This document shows positions 1 to 9,710 of a stretch of 64,000 bases of DNA, one piece after another. The DNA is from Thermoplasmata archaeon (GTDB taxonomy: Archaea > Thermoplasmatota > Thermoplasmata > Methanomassiliicoccales > Methanomethylophilaceae): contig SUTA01000002.1 of the NCBI GenBank assembly GCA_015063135.1, positions 62,001 through 126,000 on the forward strand, written 5' to 3'. How positions within the stretch are numbered: position 1 is the stretch's first letter; every line of letters starts with the position of its first letter. The notes below the pieces were generated by a model. The model was not told where the DNA came from and made no database searches. It was given only the letters and a program-made list of their open reading frames with translations. Position numbers and translations under genes: made by a program.

Positions 1-2
1 AA

Positions 3-335
3 GGGTTCCTGAAGGCTCACAGGAAGGAGTCCGAAGAGCTCAAAGCCTCCCTGGAGAAGGCCCGCTCCATCCTGCCGGATGTCACATCCGATGACGGCGT
101 CCTCAGGGGCATAGTGTCCGTCACCACCAGCTTCGGCATAGACGGCCACCGCGCAGACATCACGATGATGAAGGCCGCGAAGGCCAACGCGGCCCTCGAG
201 GGGAGGAAGGCGGTCACGAAGGACGATGTCCGCAGGGTCGCCCCGCTGGTCCTCTCCCACCGCATCAGGAGGCGCCCCTTCGAGGAGGCCGCCTTCGACA
301 CCGAGGAGCTCGAGAGATGCCTCCAATCGATGTGA
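3..335 (+). CDS. ChlI-like AAA+ ATPase, C-terminal part (partial)
   Basis: The gene enters from the left edge; only the last 110 residues are seen. They match the helical lid of magnesium-chelatase subunit I-type ATPases: a segment on hydrogen-bonded helices (GIDGHRADITM, KAANAALEGR type) followed by the typical tail LSHRIRRRPFEE. It ends at TGA and overlaps the start of the ChlD-like gene by 19 bases, so the two are one operon. In this family subunit I hydrolyses ATP and drives metal insertion with a D subunit. In archaea lacking chlorophyll such pairs are usually linked to cobalt or other tetrapyrrole chelation, or remain unassigned. Family is clear; substrate is inference. Confidence 0.75.
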   Translation, partial: GFLKAHRKESEELKASLEKARSILPDVTSDDGVLRGIVSVTTSFGIDGHRADITMMKAAKANAALEGRKAVTKDDVRRVAPLVLSHRIRRRPFEEAAFDTEELERCLQSM

Positions 336-2203
336 GCTTCCCGTTCACGGCCGTCTACGGCATGGACGATGCCAAGCGCGCCATAGAGTGCGCCCTGGTG
401 AACCCCAGGATCCGCACCGTCCTCATCAGGGGAGGCCCGGGGACGGCCAAGACCGTGCTCTCCAGGGCCATGGGAGGCATCTCCGGGAGAAGGATCGTCA
501 ACATCCCGCTCAACGTGACCTATGACCAGCTCTTCGGCGGCATGGACATGGATTCCACCGTGCGCGTGGGGCGGGCGGTGGCCCAGAACGGGCTGCTTTC
601 CCGCGCCGACGGGGGGATCGTCTACGTCGATGACATCAATCTGATGGACCAGGCCATGCTATCCGAGCTCCTGGACAGCGTCGTCTCGGGGCACGTCGTC
701 CTCGAGAGGGAGGGGGTCTCGTCCGATTATTCGTTCGATTCCATCCTCGTGGCCACCATGAATCCCTCGGATTCGGACATCAGCCCGCACCTCCTGGACA
801 GGTTCGACGTGTGCGCATATGCGATCCCCCCGGACGTGGAGGGGTCCCACGAGGAGATCCTAAGAAGGAACATCGCATTCTACGAGGACCCGGAGGGTTT
901 CCGGGAGCTGTACTCCGAATCTGAGAAGGCCGAGCGTGAGAAGGTAGCTAGGGCCCGCAGGCTCCTGCCCCTGGTCCGGATATCCGACGACCTACTGGCC
1001 GTCGCGGTCGAGCTGACCGCGAAGGTCGGCGCGGATGGGTTCCGCGGGGACCTCGCCATGGTCAACGCCTCCATGGCCCTTGCCGCGCTCGACGGCAGGG
1101 ACGAGGTCGTAAAGAAGGATGTGGAGGAGGCCGCCATGATATGCCTGGCGCACCGCCGCAACCCGTTCCAGCAGCCTCCCCCCGCGCCGCCGCAGCCCCC
1201 AGAGGAGCAGGATGAGGGTGAAAGAGAGGAGCCCGACGACCCCCAGCGGGACGACGACACCCCGCAGAACGAGGACCCGCAGGATGGGGAAGACGGGGAG
1301 AGGGAACCGCCGCAGCCCCCGGACATGCAGGACTTCCAGCAGATGCTGGAGGACATGGTCTTCGAGATCGGGGAGCAGTTCAGGGTCATCGACTACCTGG
1401 CCGACGGGAATGTGAGGATCGCCCGCACGTCCAGCAGGAAGGGCCGCAGGGCCATGGCCGAGAGCTCGGACTCCACGGGCCGCTACTGCCGCAGCCGGAT
1501 CCCCGACGGGAAGACCCACGACCTGGCCTTCGATGCGACCATAAGGGCCGCGGCGCCGTATCAGCGCACCAGGGACCACGGCGGGCTGGCGATATCGATC
1601 CAGCCCCAAGACATCAGGGAGAAGGTCCGCGAGAGGCGCTCCGGATGCACCATACTGTTCCTGGTCGATGCCAGCGGGTCCCTCGGAGCGAGAAGGAGGA
1701 TGGCGGCGGTCAAGGGAGCCGTCCTCTCCATGCTCCGCGACAGCTACGTCAAGAGGGACAGGGTCGGGATGATGGCCTTCAGGAGGGACTCCGCCGAGCT
1801 CATACTCCCGCCGACCAGGTCCGTGGAGTACAGCTACAGGAAGCTGGAGGAGCTTCCGACCGGGGGGAAGACCCCGCTGTCCGACGCCCTGGTCACCGTG
1901 GGGGAGTTCATGACCTCCTACTCCCGCTCCCATCAGGGGGAGGCGTGCTACGTCGTCCTGATATCCGACGGGCGCGGGAACGTGACGTTCAGGGAGGGAT
2001 CGGACCCCAAGGAGGAGGCCCTGAGGATCGCAGAGGGGCTGAAGATACCGCAGGTTAGGTGGATCGTCATCGATGCCGGGCTCGGATACCTGAGGTTCGA
2101 CCACGCGGTCAGGCTGGCCGAGGCCCTCGAGGGGACCTACTTCAGGCTGGACGACCTCGATGCCGACAGGCTGGCCGACAGCGTGAGGGCTGCGATAAGG
2201 CGA
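317..2203 (+). CDS. ChlD-like subunit: AAA+ domain, acidic proline linker, VWA domain; ends at CGA
   Basis: A 628-residue protein with an N-terminal AAA+ domain (Walker A GGPGTAKT near residue 40, Walker B-like IVYVDDIN near 100). A proline/acid-rich linker follows (about residues 280-345), then a von Willebrand A domain with a MIDAS motif DASGSLG near residue 455 and TPLSDAL downstream. This is the layout of Mg-chelatase subunit D/CobT-like partners of ChlI. The homologous part ends with AIRR, directly followed by in-frame CGA. If CGA is read as Arg, the frame continues 61 codons antisense to the importer ATPase and ends at 2386. CGA forms the palindrome CGATCG shared with the convergent gene. 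No internal CGA codon is present. Metal substrate unknown. Confidence 0.82.
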
Positions 2204-2974
2204 TCGAACCGACCCTTCCTGCAGAATCACGTGTGGACGCCCCTCATCCTCGATGATGCGGCACTTAACGCCGTACACCTCGCTGATGTTCTCCTCTGTG
2301 AACACCTCATCGACGGGGCCTGCTGCGAATATGGTGCCATCCTTCATCATCATGATGGAATCAGCATACTTCGCTGCTATGTTTAGATCGTGGCAAATCA
2401 TGACCACCATGACGTTATCCTCATGGGCGATTTCATGCAGGAGCTTTGTCACACCGAGCTGATGTTTAACATCCAGATTGGCGGTTGGTTCGTCCAGCAA
2501 CATGATTTCCGGCTGTTGAACCAATCCACGCGCCAGCATCGCCTTCTGGTGCTGACCTGCTGAGAGCTCGTTGAACTGGCTGTCGGCCAGATCGTCGATG
2601 CCCAACCTCTTCAACATGGTGAACACTATGCGAACGTCCTCCCTGGTGGACTTCCAATTGCTATGTGGGTGTCTCCCCAGCAGGACGGCATCGACCACGC
2701 TCATGGGGAATACATCGGTGGACGCATAAGGCACATATCCGACCTTCTTCGCCATTTCCTTCATGGGATACTCTTCAGCATCCTCTCCGTCTATGAGGAC
2801 CGTTCCAGCAGTGGGCTTGAGGATACGGTCTATGCAGTGAATGAGGGTGGACTTGCCCACCCCGTTAGGGCCCAGGATGGCGATCAGCTGCGCCCCCTCA
2901 TAGCTGATTGTGATATCCTTCAGAACGTCCTTGCTCGGGTATGAGAATCCTATTCCATTCAGTTCCAACCGCAT
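2204..2974 (-). CDS. ABC importer ATP-binding protein, FecE/BtuD type; ends at CGA
   Basis: A 256-residue ATPase of iron-siderophore/cobalamin importers. Visible are Walker A GPNGVGKST (about residue 36), signature LSAGQHQK (about 137), Walker B IMLLDEPTANLD (about 157) and the switch His in ICHDLN. The C-terminus EGRPHVIL is typical of archaeal members and sits nine residues before CGA. Read as Arg, the same frame would continue 404 codons antisense across the ChlD gene to 992, which is not credible. Of two start codons two codons apart, the second (2974) is chosen because GGAGGA lies six bases before it. Last gene of a four-gene operon transcribed leftward. Confidence 0.85.
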
Positions 2975-2996
2975 GTGCATTCCTCCTGCGATGGTT

Positions 2997-4061
2997 TCAT
3001 CTCCCCCACCCTCCGGTCTTCATCTTGATGAGGAAATAAAGGAAAACCGGGCTTCCGATGACTGCGGTTATCGCACCCACAGGCAGACCGGCGCCGAACG
3101 ACCTGGACAGGACGTCGGCGATGACTAGTATCAATGCTCCGACTGCCGCGGAGCATGGTATGAGGGCCCTGGACTTAGATCCTACCAGGAGCCTGGAAAT
3201 ATGCGGGACGATGAGACCAACGAAACCTATGGACCCGCAGAAACTGACCGCAATGGCGGTACAGGCGGACACTATGACCATGCAAATCAGCCTGGTCCTC
3301 TTGGGGTCCGCTCCCAACGATATGGCCGTATTCTCCCCGGATGACATGACATCGAGCCGGCTACTGTAGAAGGCTATTCCCGTCAATAGGACCGCCAGGG
3401 AGAACAGCAAGTACGGGATGGCATCCCAATTCACTTTCGATGTGGACCCGATGCTCCATGCGATGATCTGCTCGAGGATCTCCGGCTCGGCGTTGAATTT
3501 CATCACCATGGTGAGCGCCGTGAACAGGTACATCACGCCTATTCCGATCAGGATGAGCATGGTGGGAGTGGTTTTTCTCCGTACCGATATCAATATCATG
3601 ATAGCGCAGGGGATCATCGCGAACACGAACGCGTTGACAATCAGCCCGATGTTCCCAGCACCCGGGATGAGCATTATCCCTAAAGCCAGGCTGATTGTTA
3701 CTCCGAAGAGTGCGGCCGAGGATATTCCTGTGGTGTAAGGATCGGCCAGAGGATTCCTGACGCAATACTGCATCACCGCTCCGCTGACTCCGAGAATGGC
3801 TCCGATTATCAGCGATCCCAAGGCCCTCGGCAAGGTCCCTTTGAAGATTATCTCATCCCTGATGCGGTCGTAATAGCTGTCCAGCGGCACACCCTGGAGA
3901 TGCTTAATGACGACTTCCCAGGCCTCCTGCAGCGATATGTGGAACGAAATAACGGAAATCGAACACAGCGCGATGGCCACCGAAGCCACGGTAACGCCGA
4001 CCAGAATCAGTAAACGCTTGCGCTGCCTGGAGACGTAGGCATCGGCCTCGTCGCCAAACAT
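2997..4061 (-). CDS. ABC importer permease, FecCD family (first copy)
   Basis: A 354-residue polytopic membrane protein with about nine or ten hydrophobic helices. FecCD/BtuC landmarks are GAVMQYCVRNPLADPYTTGI (about residues 93-112), the coupling segment near SLGADPKRTR, and GFVGLIVPHISR near residue 275. It would form the transmembrane channel with the second permease and the FecE-like ATPase. It ends at TGA. Its start overlaps the end of the upstream permease by 11 bases when that gene is taken to stop at CGA. Base composition is lower in GC than flanking genes, which may indicate transfer of the importer. Confidence 0.85.
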   Translation of the reverse strand: MFGDEADAYVSRQRKRLLILVGVTVASVAIALCSISVISFHISLQEAWEVVIKHLQGVPLDSYYDRIRDEIIFKGTLPRALGSLIIGAILGVSGAVMQYCVRNPLADPYTTGISSAALFGVTISLALGIMLIPGAGNIGLIVNAFVFAMIPCAIMILISVRRKTTPTMLILIGIGVMYLFTALTMVMKFNAEPEILEQIIAWSIGSTSKVNWDAIPYLLFSLAVLLTGIAFYSSRLDVMSSGENTAISLGADPKRTRLICMVIVSACTAIAVSFCGSIGFVGLIVPHISRLLVGSKSRALIPCSAAVGALILVIADVLSRSFGAGLPVGAITAVIGSPVFLYFLIKMKTGGWGR

Positions 4062-5160
4062 AGGAGTGCCTCCTCATAATCAGGTATAGGAATATTGGCG
4101 CTCCTATGAGTGAAAGTATGGCGCCTATGGGGATGTTGTCATACTCCGACAGGGCCCGGCATACAATGTCCGCCATGAGCATCATGATGGTCGCCAGGAG
4201 AGCTGATGCGGGTATCACGTAGCGATTGTCAGAACCGAGCAGCATGCGCACGATGTGCGGCGTGACCAGCCCCACGAACCCTATCACACCAGCGCATCCC
4301 ACGATGGCTCCCACTATGAAAGCTATCGCCACGAGGCAGATAATGCGGAGATTGTCCGGGTCGACCCCCAGGGATGAGGCGCTTGCGTCCCCCAGCGACA
4401 GCAGGTTCAGCTGTCTAGCCAGGTAAAGTATGACCAGCGAGCCGGCCAGAATGAAAATGAAGGCAATCGGGAGGTTCTCCCATGATATGGACCCGAGGGT
4501 TCCGGTCTGCCAGATGTATATCTTGGACAGAGTCTCGGACTCCACGGTCGCCAGGATGAGAGTGTTGAATGAATTGAAAAGATACGAGAGCGCCACTCCC
4601 GCCAAGATCAGTGTGGAGGGGGAGGCGCGTGTCTTGGGCGCGAATATGACGATCGCCGCCAGGGGGAGCAGCGAGAATAGGAACGAAACCATCAGAATGG
4701 CGACGGTGTCCCCGTAGCTCACCGAGAGCCCTACGACGACGGCCACGGCGAGACCCAGGCAGGCGCCAGAAGACACTCCTACGGTATATGGGTCTGCCAA
4801 CGGATTGTTCATCATGCTCTGCATAGAGGCCCCGGCCACGGCGAGACCCACAGCGGCCAGGACAGTGAAGAGCATCCTGGGCAGGGAATTGCCCCAGATG
4901 TAGACGTCGTTGAACCATTCCGGGGTGTATATGTCATAGGTTGCGCCACCCAGATGGGCGAATATGAGGTCGAGGACCTCTATGACGTTGAGCCCGCAGT
5001 TGTTGACCGTGAGTGAGAAGAGTGCGATGGCGACCGTGGCAATCGCCATCAGGATTATGATAAGAAGTTTGCGCCTTGCGGCGGAGATGTACCCCGCCGC
5101 AAGTGCTGCCTCCGATTCTAAGTATTTGTCTACTGCAGACTCTACTGAATCGTCGGCCAT
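4051..5160 (-). CDS. ABC importer permease, FecCD family (second copy); ends at CGA
   Basis: A 369-residue FecCD permease, paralogous to its downstream neighbour, with MMNNPLADPYTVGVSSGA (about residues 117-134), SLGVDPDNLR and GFVGLVTPHIVR. The family end (LYLIMRRHSYVW) is followed by CGA CGA. Read as Arg, it would run on 48 codons inside the next gene in another frame. With CGA as stop the two permeases overlap by only 11 bases, the compact arrangement expected. It starts at ATG five bases downstream of the binding-protein stop. Two different permeases suggest a heterodimeric channel. Confidence 0.82.
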
Positions 5161-5165
5161 CGGAC

Positions 5166-6545
5166 TTACATCCCTTCGATCTCCGACTGGCTCAGGACGA
5201 ACTTGAGGTCCTTGACGGTGTACTTCCCATCAAGGAACTTGTCAACGAACTCCTGGTGCAGCTTGTCGGCCTTGTCCATGGAAATAAGGTCGGGGTACAT
5301 GATCGCAGCAGAGTACAGAACACGCGCGACGATGGGCATATCACCGGAAGTGTGGTAGACGTTCTTGTTCTCGTACGCCTTGAATCTGTAGAAATGCGAG
5401 AGGTGTTCCTTCATGTTTTCAGTGTCCCATGTGTCGGGGTCATCGTACCAGGATGCCTTGAGGAATCCACTACCGGTCCTGTAGACGATAATGACATCTC
5501 CCTGGTACTGGTCCTCGTAGACGCGGGGATCGTATTTCGCGTTCTCAGGCTCAAAGTAGATGGTGGTCGCAGCCTGCTCCCATGTGACGACGTTTCCGCC
5601 TCCGTAAGCGGCGAAGTCCGCGTAATCGGAGTTGGTGGCGTTCAAGTAATAATAGTAGGAGGAGGTGGTGACCCTGACCTTCTCGTCGAGCTTGGAGACC
5701 TTCTCGTCGATCATCTTGTAAACATCGGTGGTCCACTCGGCGACCTCAACTGCCTGGGTGTCCTTCTGGAAGAGGAAACCGAGCAGGAGGAGCCCTGCGG
5801 CGTACTCATCGGGATTGACAGCGGAGTGCCTGATCCTGATGACATCGAGTCCGTATGTGTCCTCGAGGTCAGCCTCGGAAAGGCCCTGGGATCCGTCGAG
5901 CATGATCTTGTTGTCTCCGGTGATGACCGCGGAGACGCCGGGGTTGGCCAGGAGGCACTCCTGCAGGAGGCCCTCGGTGATGTAGTTGGTGCTGGTTCCC
6001 AGGGACTTCATGGCGGCGAACTCGGGCCAGATGACCTTGTCCGGAGGGGAGCTGGAAGAATAGTTAATTCCGACAACGTTCTCGCTGGTGAGGCCGACGA
6101 GGGCGTACATGATTAGGGGGTTTCCTCCACCGTTCCCGACGCAGTACTGGACAGGCCAGGATGTGGAGACGACATATGACCCGTCAGGGTACTTCGTCTT
6201 GTCAGTGTTGTAGTTGAGGTGGTAAACTGTTGTTTTTTCACCCTTCAAAATCTTGTCGAGGGCCGTTAGATCCTTGTCGTTAACGGTTCCATCGTAGTTT
6301 GTGTCGGCGAGGGGGTACTTCGCAAGAGTGTACCCGTCCTCTTTGGCGATAATTTTCTCAATGACTTTTCTGTCGGCACTGTCGATCTTGTAGTCGTTGT
6401 CCGCGTTTCCGTAGACCTCGAGCGCAGCGTCAATGTCCGCACTGGACTCCTTGTTGTTATTGAGCACAAAGAATACAGCGATTCCAGCCGCTACGACTAC
6501 AATCAAGATAACAACTGCCGTCAACATTTTTGTGCTGCCGTTCAT
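5166..6545 (-). CDS. Membrane-anchored ABC substrate-binding protein with dockerin-like domain
   Basis: A 459-residue FecB/periplasmic-binding-like protein. One N-terminal hydrophobic anchor (about residues 8-28) is followed by two EF-hand-like calcium repeats, GNADNDYKIDSADRKVIEKI (about 45) and ADTNYDGTVNDKDLTALDKI (about 80), that look like a type I dockerin. The binding domain follows and is rich in Tyr/Ser/Asn. It would sit outside the membrane and deliver substrate (a siderophore, corrinoid or metal complex) to the adjacent FecCD permeases. The start is placed at 6545 because a TATA box lies at 6571-6580. The longer frame to 6590 would begin upstream of the promoter. Ends at TAA. Substrate unknown. 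Confidence 0.75.
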   Translation of the reverse strand: MNGSTKMLTAVVILIVVVAAGIAVFFVLNNNKESSADIDAALEVYGNADNDYKIDSADRKVIEKIIAKEDGYTLAKYPLADTNYDGTVNDKDLTALDKILKGEKTTVYHLNYNTDKTKYPDGSYVVSTSWPVQYCVGNGGGNPLIMYALVGLTSENVVGINYSSSSPPDKVIWPEFAAMKSLGTSTNYITEGLLQECLLANPGVSAVITGDNKIMLDGSQGLSEADLEDTYGLDVIRIRHSAVNPDEYAAGLLLLGFLFQKDTQAVEVAEWTTDVYKMIDEKVSKLDEKVRVTTSSYYYYLNATNSDYADFAAYGGGNVVTWEQAATTIYFEPENAKYDPRVYEDQYQGDVIIVYRTGSGFLKASWYDDPDTWDTENMKEHLSHFYRFKAYENKNVYHTSGDMPIVARVLYSAAIMYPDLISMDKADKLHQEFVDKFLDGKYTVKDLKFVLSQSEIEGM

Positions 6546-6570
6546 TGTATCGAGTTGGACAATTAATCCA

Positions 6571-6580
6571 ATGTATAAAA
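6571..6580 (-). promoter_or_regulatory. TATA box of the importer operon
   Basis: On the minus strand TTTTATACAT is centred about 30 bases before the ATG at 6545. This predicts a leaderless or nearly leaderless transcript for the binding protein and the three downstream importer genes. The surrounding 6546-6762 is an AT-rich intergenic stretch; apart from this box and the hairpin at 6728-6751 I see no gene in it. Confidence 0.5.
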
Positions 6581-6727
6581 ACAATCCCAATCACTGAACG
6601 TTTCATAAACTACAAAAAGAAATTATCTGGAATATATGCAACACTCTGGCATTAATGGATATTTTACAAATGAAGGCTTAATATGCCAATAGGTCCCGGT
6701 TAACAGGAATCCGATTGAATTAAGTGA

Positions 6728-6751
6728 GGAGGATGCCCCTAGACATCCTCC
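6728..6751 (-). terminator. Hairpin terminator after the gene at 6763-7683
   Basis: GGAGGATG and CATCCTCC pair over 8 bases around an 8-base loop. On the minus strand the stem comes just after the TGA of the membrane-protein gene and is followed by AT-rich sequence. Confidence 0.45.
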
Positions 6752-6762
6752 AGAAATTCAGT

Positions 6763-7683
6763 TCACTCGTAGTCCTGGTTGAGGAGCCTGGCCTCGGTGG
6801 GCTCCTTCTCGGCGAGGACCCTGATGAGGCGGATGTACTCGGCCACGGCCTCCTGCTGCTCCATGATCATCTGGTGCACCAGGTAGACGTTCTTCATGGT
6901 CGGGTTGGCATCCATGAACCTGCCGTTGTCCGGCTCGTCCTTGATCATACCGACGACCATCGTCCTCATGGACCTGGTCCCGGCGCGGGCGTCCTCGTAG
7001 CCGACGACGGCCTCAAGGGCGGCCTCGCCGTAGGACGTGGCGTTGATGAACTTCATGCAGACCTCGGAGATCTCCGGGTAGTTGGTGAAGTCCACGCCCT
7101 GGACCAGGTGCTCGAAGTCCCTCTTCAGCTGCAGCTGGTAGTGGGCGTACCTGTTGATCTTGGAGATCCCCACATCGGAGACCAGCTCCGATGCGCCGTA
7201 CATGTCGCGCATGTCGCTTACCTTGAAATCTGACTGGACCTGGAACTTCCTGACGGCGGTGCCGTTGGGGGTGATGACCATGTTCTTCCTGACGAGGTAC
7301 ATGTCGATGTCTGGCTGGATGATCCTGTTGTGGCGCAGGATGGCCCTGGCCTCGTCTCTCTTCCTCCTGCCCTCGCCGTTGGATGTGACGATGGTGTCCA
7401 CGAAAGCGACGATGAACACCATGGCGAGCACGTTGCAGAACAGGTTGTTCAGATAGTCCTCGGCCGGCCATACCCTGTTCATGACTATTACCACCACGAA
7501 CATGATGACGCTTACGATGATGATCGCCAGCACCGACCTGATGAGGACGGACCTCAGGAACTCGTTCTCGACCTTCGATGCGCGCTTCTTGTTGTATCCG
7601 CTGTCCAGTACCTTCTCCTCCCTGGACAGCTTCCCGGCAACGCCGGAGTGCTTGGTTTTGCCGTTGCCGGCCTCGCTCTTCAT
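6763..7683 (-). CDS. Two-helix membrane protein of unknown function
   Basis: A 306-residue protein with a basic N-terminus and two hydrophobic helices (about residues 45-65 and 75-95). A largely hydrophilic, helical cytoplasmic part of about 200 residues follows, with no motif I recognise. The start at 7683 is favoured by the purine-rich site GGGAGGGGAGGA just before it; a longer frame to 7767 overlaps the upstream gene. The start overlaps the stop of the HprK-like gene (ATGA), so the two are translationally coupled and may work together. Ends at TGA. Confidence 0.7.
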   Translation of the reverse strand: MKSEAGNGKTKHSGVAGKLSREEKVLDSGYNKKRASKVENEFLRSVLIRSVLAIIIVSVIMFVVVIVMNRVWPAEDYLNNLFCNVLAMVFIVAFVDTIVTSNGEGRRKRDEARAILRHNRIIQPDIDMYLVRKNMVITPNGTAVRKFQVQSDFKVSDMRDMYGASELVSDVGISKINRYAHYQLQLKRDFEHLVQGVDFTNYPEISEVCMKFINATSYGEAALEAVVGYEDARAGTRSMRTMVVGMIKDEPDNGRFMDANPTMKNVYLVHQMIMEQQEAVAEYIRLIRVLAEKEPTEARLLNQDYE

Positions 7684-8627
7684 TGTCCTCCCCTCCCTAT
7701 GGCCTCGCGGATGACGGCCTGCGTCTCCTCCGCCGGGCGGATGGTGTTGATCATGTGGACTGTGCATTCCGACAGGTACCTCCTGAAGAACTCCCTGCGC
7801 CTGTCGACGCGGTTGGGGTTCCTCACCAGCTGGTGCGGGTTGCAGAAGTCGTTGGCTTCAAGGTAGGCCAATGCCTCTTCCGCTGCGAGCTCCCGCACAA
7901 CCTCCGGGTCCTTCGGATCCCTCTTGAGCAGGACGATGTGCTTCATCGAAGTGTGCTCGGCAATGGAATCCTCTCCGGCGACCCATCTGACGTTGCCTAT
8001 GCCGCGGCCCCTGTTGTCGAACCTGACCTGCTCGACCAGCTCCCTGTACTCGCTCCAAACCTCACCGATGTCTGCGTCGATGTAGCAGTTCTTCTCGGAA
8101 CCGGATACCATGGGGGCGCCCCTACCGAACGACACGAAGTACCAATCGTCGGATATCAGGCGGGTGTTGGGCAGCCTCAGCAGGCCCCAGGACTGGGTCG
8201 TCTTGCCGGTCTTGGACGGGGCTATGAGGGTCACGCCCTCCCCGTCCACGTCGAGAACGGCCCCGTGCACCGGGTGGATGCCGTGTGCGTCCTCCAGGAT
8301 ATTTCCCGCGACTCCGAGGGCTATGCTCTTGATCCAGCCGTAGTAGTCGAAGTTGAACAGGAACAGTATGGATGATTCCAGGTCGTACTCCACATGCATC
8401 GGGCAGGAATCGTCCTTGATGCAGTACAACTTCGCATGGGCCCTGACCCTGTCGGACATGTGGTAGAAGTTGTCGTTCCACATCCTGACGGTCTCGCGGT
8501 CCTCGGTGAACAGCTGGACGCATATGCCGTCGATATCGGCCTTGGCGTCGTATAGGCGCTTGCCCCCGCATAGTTCGCGGAGCTCGAGGGACCGCTCATT
8601 CCCGATGCATTCTACTGGGTACCCCAT
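7680..8627 (-). CDS. HPr kinase/PEPCK-superfamily-like ATPase
   Basis: A 315-residue protein. Near residue 135 it has a P-loop APSKTGKTT preceded by a strand VTLIAP, and farther on ISDDW near 158. This arrangement resembles HPr kinase and related PEPCK-fold ATP-binding domains. The N-terminal 110 residues contain several Cys/Trp residues and are not recognised. Archaea of this type lack a sugar PTS, so HPr phosphorylation is unlikely; related proteins occur as orphan kinases in methanogens. Coupled by a 4-base overlap to the membrane protein downstream. Fold assignment moderate, substrate unknown. Confidence 0.6.
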   Translation of the reverse strand: MGYPVECIGNERSLELRELCGGKRLYDAKADIDGICVQLFTEDRETVRMWNDNFYHMSDRVRAHAKLYCIKDDSCPMHVEYDLESSILFLFNFDYYGWIKSIALGVAGNILEDAHGIHPVHGAVLDVDGEGVTLIAPSKTGKTTQSWGLLRLPNTRLISDDWYFVSFGRGAPMVSGSEKNCYIDADIGEVWSEYRELVEQVRFDNRGRGIGNVRWVAGEDSIAEHTSMKHIVLLKRDPKDPEVVRELAAEEALAYLEANDFCNPHQLVRNPNRVDRRREFFRRYLSECTVHMINTIRPAEETQAVIREAIGRGGQ

Positions 8628-8715
8628 GCCCCAACCGTATGGTTCGATGAGTTATCTAGCTTGGGGTGGCAACGGGGAGGGGAATGTTATTATCGCCCCA
8701 TGCATACCGAGGCCC

Positions 8716-9195
8716 ATGGAAGGCATCAGGGTGGCCGTGGTAGGGCTGGGGAGCCCGATAATGTGCGATGACGCCGTTGGTCTGAGGGTGTCCGAGGAGA
8801 TCTCCAGGCTGGGGCTCGATGGAGTGGAGTGCTTCCAGGAGGCCATCGGCGGCCTGGACATCCTGCCGGTCATAGAGGGCTTCGACTACGCAGTCATCGT
8901 CGATGCCATCCAGACCATGGAATACGAGCCGGGCACCGTCCAGCTGTACACCGAGAAGGACTTCGAGGAGCAGGTGGCCGAGGCGGCGACCCATGATGTC
9001 AACCTTCCCACGGCCCTCAAGATCGGCCGCAGGATGGAGGCTCATGTGATGCCCAGGGAGGTGCGCTTCGTGGCCGTCGAGGTGGCCGACATCAAGACAA
9101 TGTCGGAGACCATGACCCCTCCGGTCGAGGAGGCGGTCCCGAGCGCGGTCGACGCGGTGCTCCACACCATCCGCTCCATGACCGGCTCTGAGCGA
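8716..9195 (+). CDS. [NiFe]-hydrogenase maturation protease, HycI/HyaD family; ends at CGA
   Basis: A 159-residue M52-type endopeptidase. The N-terminus VAVVGLGSPIMCDDAVGLRV contains the GxGxxxxxDD motif with the first metal-binding acid. VIVDAIQTME near residue 63 supplies the second Asp region and a His (THDVNLP) follows near residue 95. The family removes the C-terminal peptide of the hydrogenase large subunit after nickel insertion; here the likely client is the F420-nonreducing or membrane hydrogenase of the methanogen. It ends at CGA after TGSE; read as Arg, the frame would add 12 residues. The start ATG at 8716 opens the conserved sequence; upstream in-frame ATGs lie antisense to the HprK-like gene. 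Confidence 0.8.
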
Positions 9196-9298
9196 ATGTG
9201 CCAGACCCCGGCTTTTCATGGCAAAATATAAAATTGTTGTAGTCATTGCACCATCACACGGAGCCCATGCTCTGGGCTTCTGGATGGGAGTGATTTGA

Positions 9299-9706
9299 AT
9301 GAGCAACATAGCAGTCATCTATGCTACTGGAATGACTAAGAACACCAAGAAGCTCGCCGAATACATAGCGAAACAGACCGGCGCGGACATCTTCAACCTC
9401 AAGGAGCTCAGCACGATAGACGTCAGCGGTTTCGACACCATCGTGTTCGGTACCGGGATCCACGCCGGGAAGCCCTACGCGCCCCTGGTCGACTTCCTGG
9501 ACAAGATGAAGGACGAGCTCAACGAGAAGAGGCTGTTCCTGTTCATCTCCTGCATGTACAACGACGAGAAGGGCGACAAGCAGTGCGCCGCGGTCTCCCA
9601 GAAGCTGGGCCTCGCCGACGCGGTCTACTTCAACAAAAAGGCCCCCGAGATGAACGAGGCGGGCTTCCCCAAGGCCGTCGACGACTTCATCGCCAGGTTG
9701 AAGTGA
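9299..9706 (+). CDS. Flavodoxin-like protein
   Basis: A 135-residue flavodoxin-fold protein with the FMN phosphate loop YATGMTKNTKKLA at the N-terminus, strand VFGTGIHAGKPY near residue 55 and a short second loop FISCMYND near 80. It would carry electrons or serve as a small FMN oxidoreductase, like protoporphyrinogen-oxidase-type flavodoxins. A GGGAGTGATT site precedes the ATG. It is followed four bases later by a DUF1294 membrane protein in the same transcript. Ends at TGA. Confidence 0.8.
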   Translation: MSNIAVIYATGMTKNTKKLAEYIAKQTGADIFNLKELSTIDVSGFDTIVFGTGIHAGKPYAPLVDFLDKMKDELNEKRLFLFISCMYNDEKGDKQCAAVSQKLGLADAVYFNKKAPEMNEAGFPKAVDDFIARLK

Positions 9707-9710
9707 TCCG

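Noticed and set aside
992-2203. Long minus-strand extension of the FecE-like ATPase across the ChlD gene
   Set aside because: The sequence after residue 256 is antisense to a well-conserved gene and matches nothing; the family end lies at the CGA at 2204-2206.
4051-4061. Frameshift at the end of the second FecCD permease
   Set aside because: The apparent long overlap disappears if CGA at 4051-4053 is the stop, leaving an 11-base overlap.
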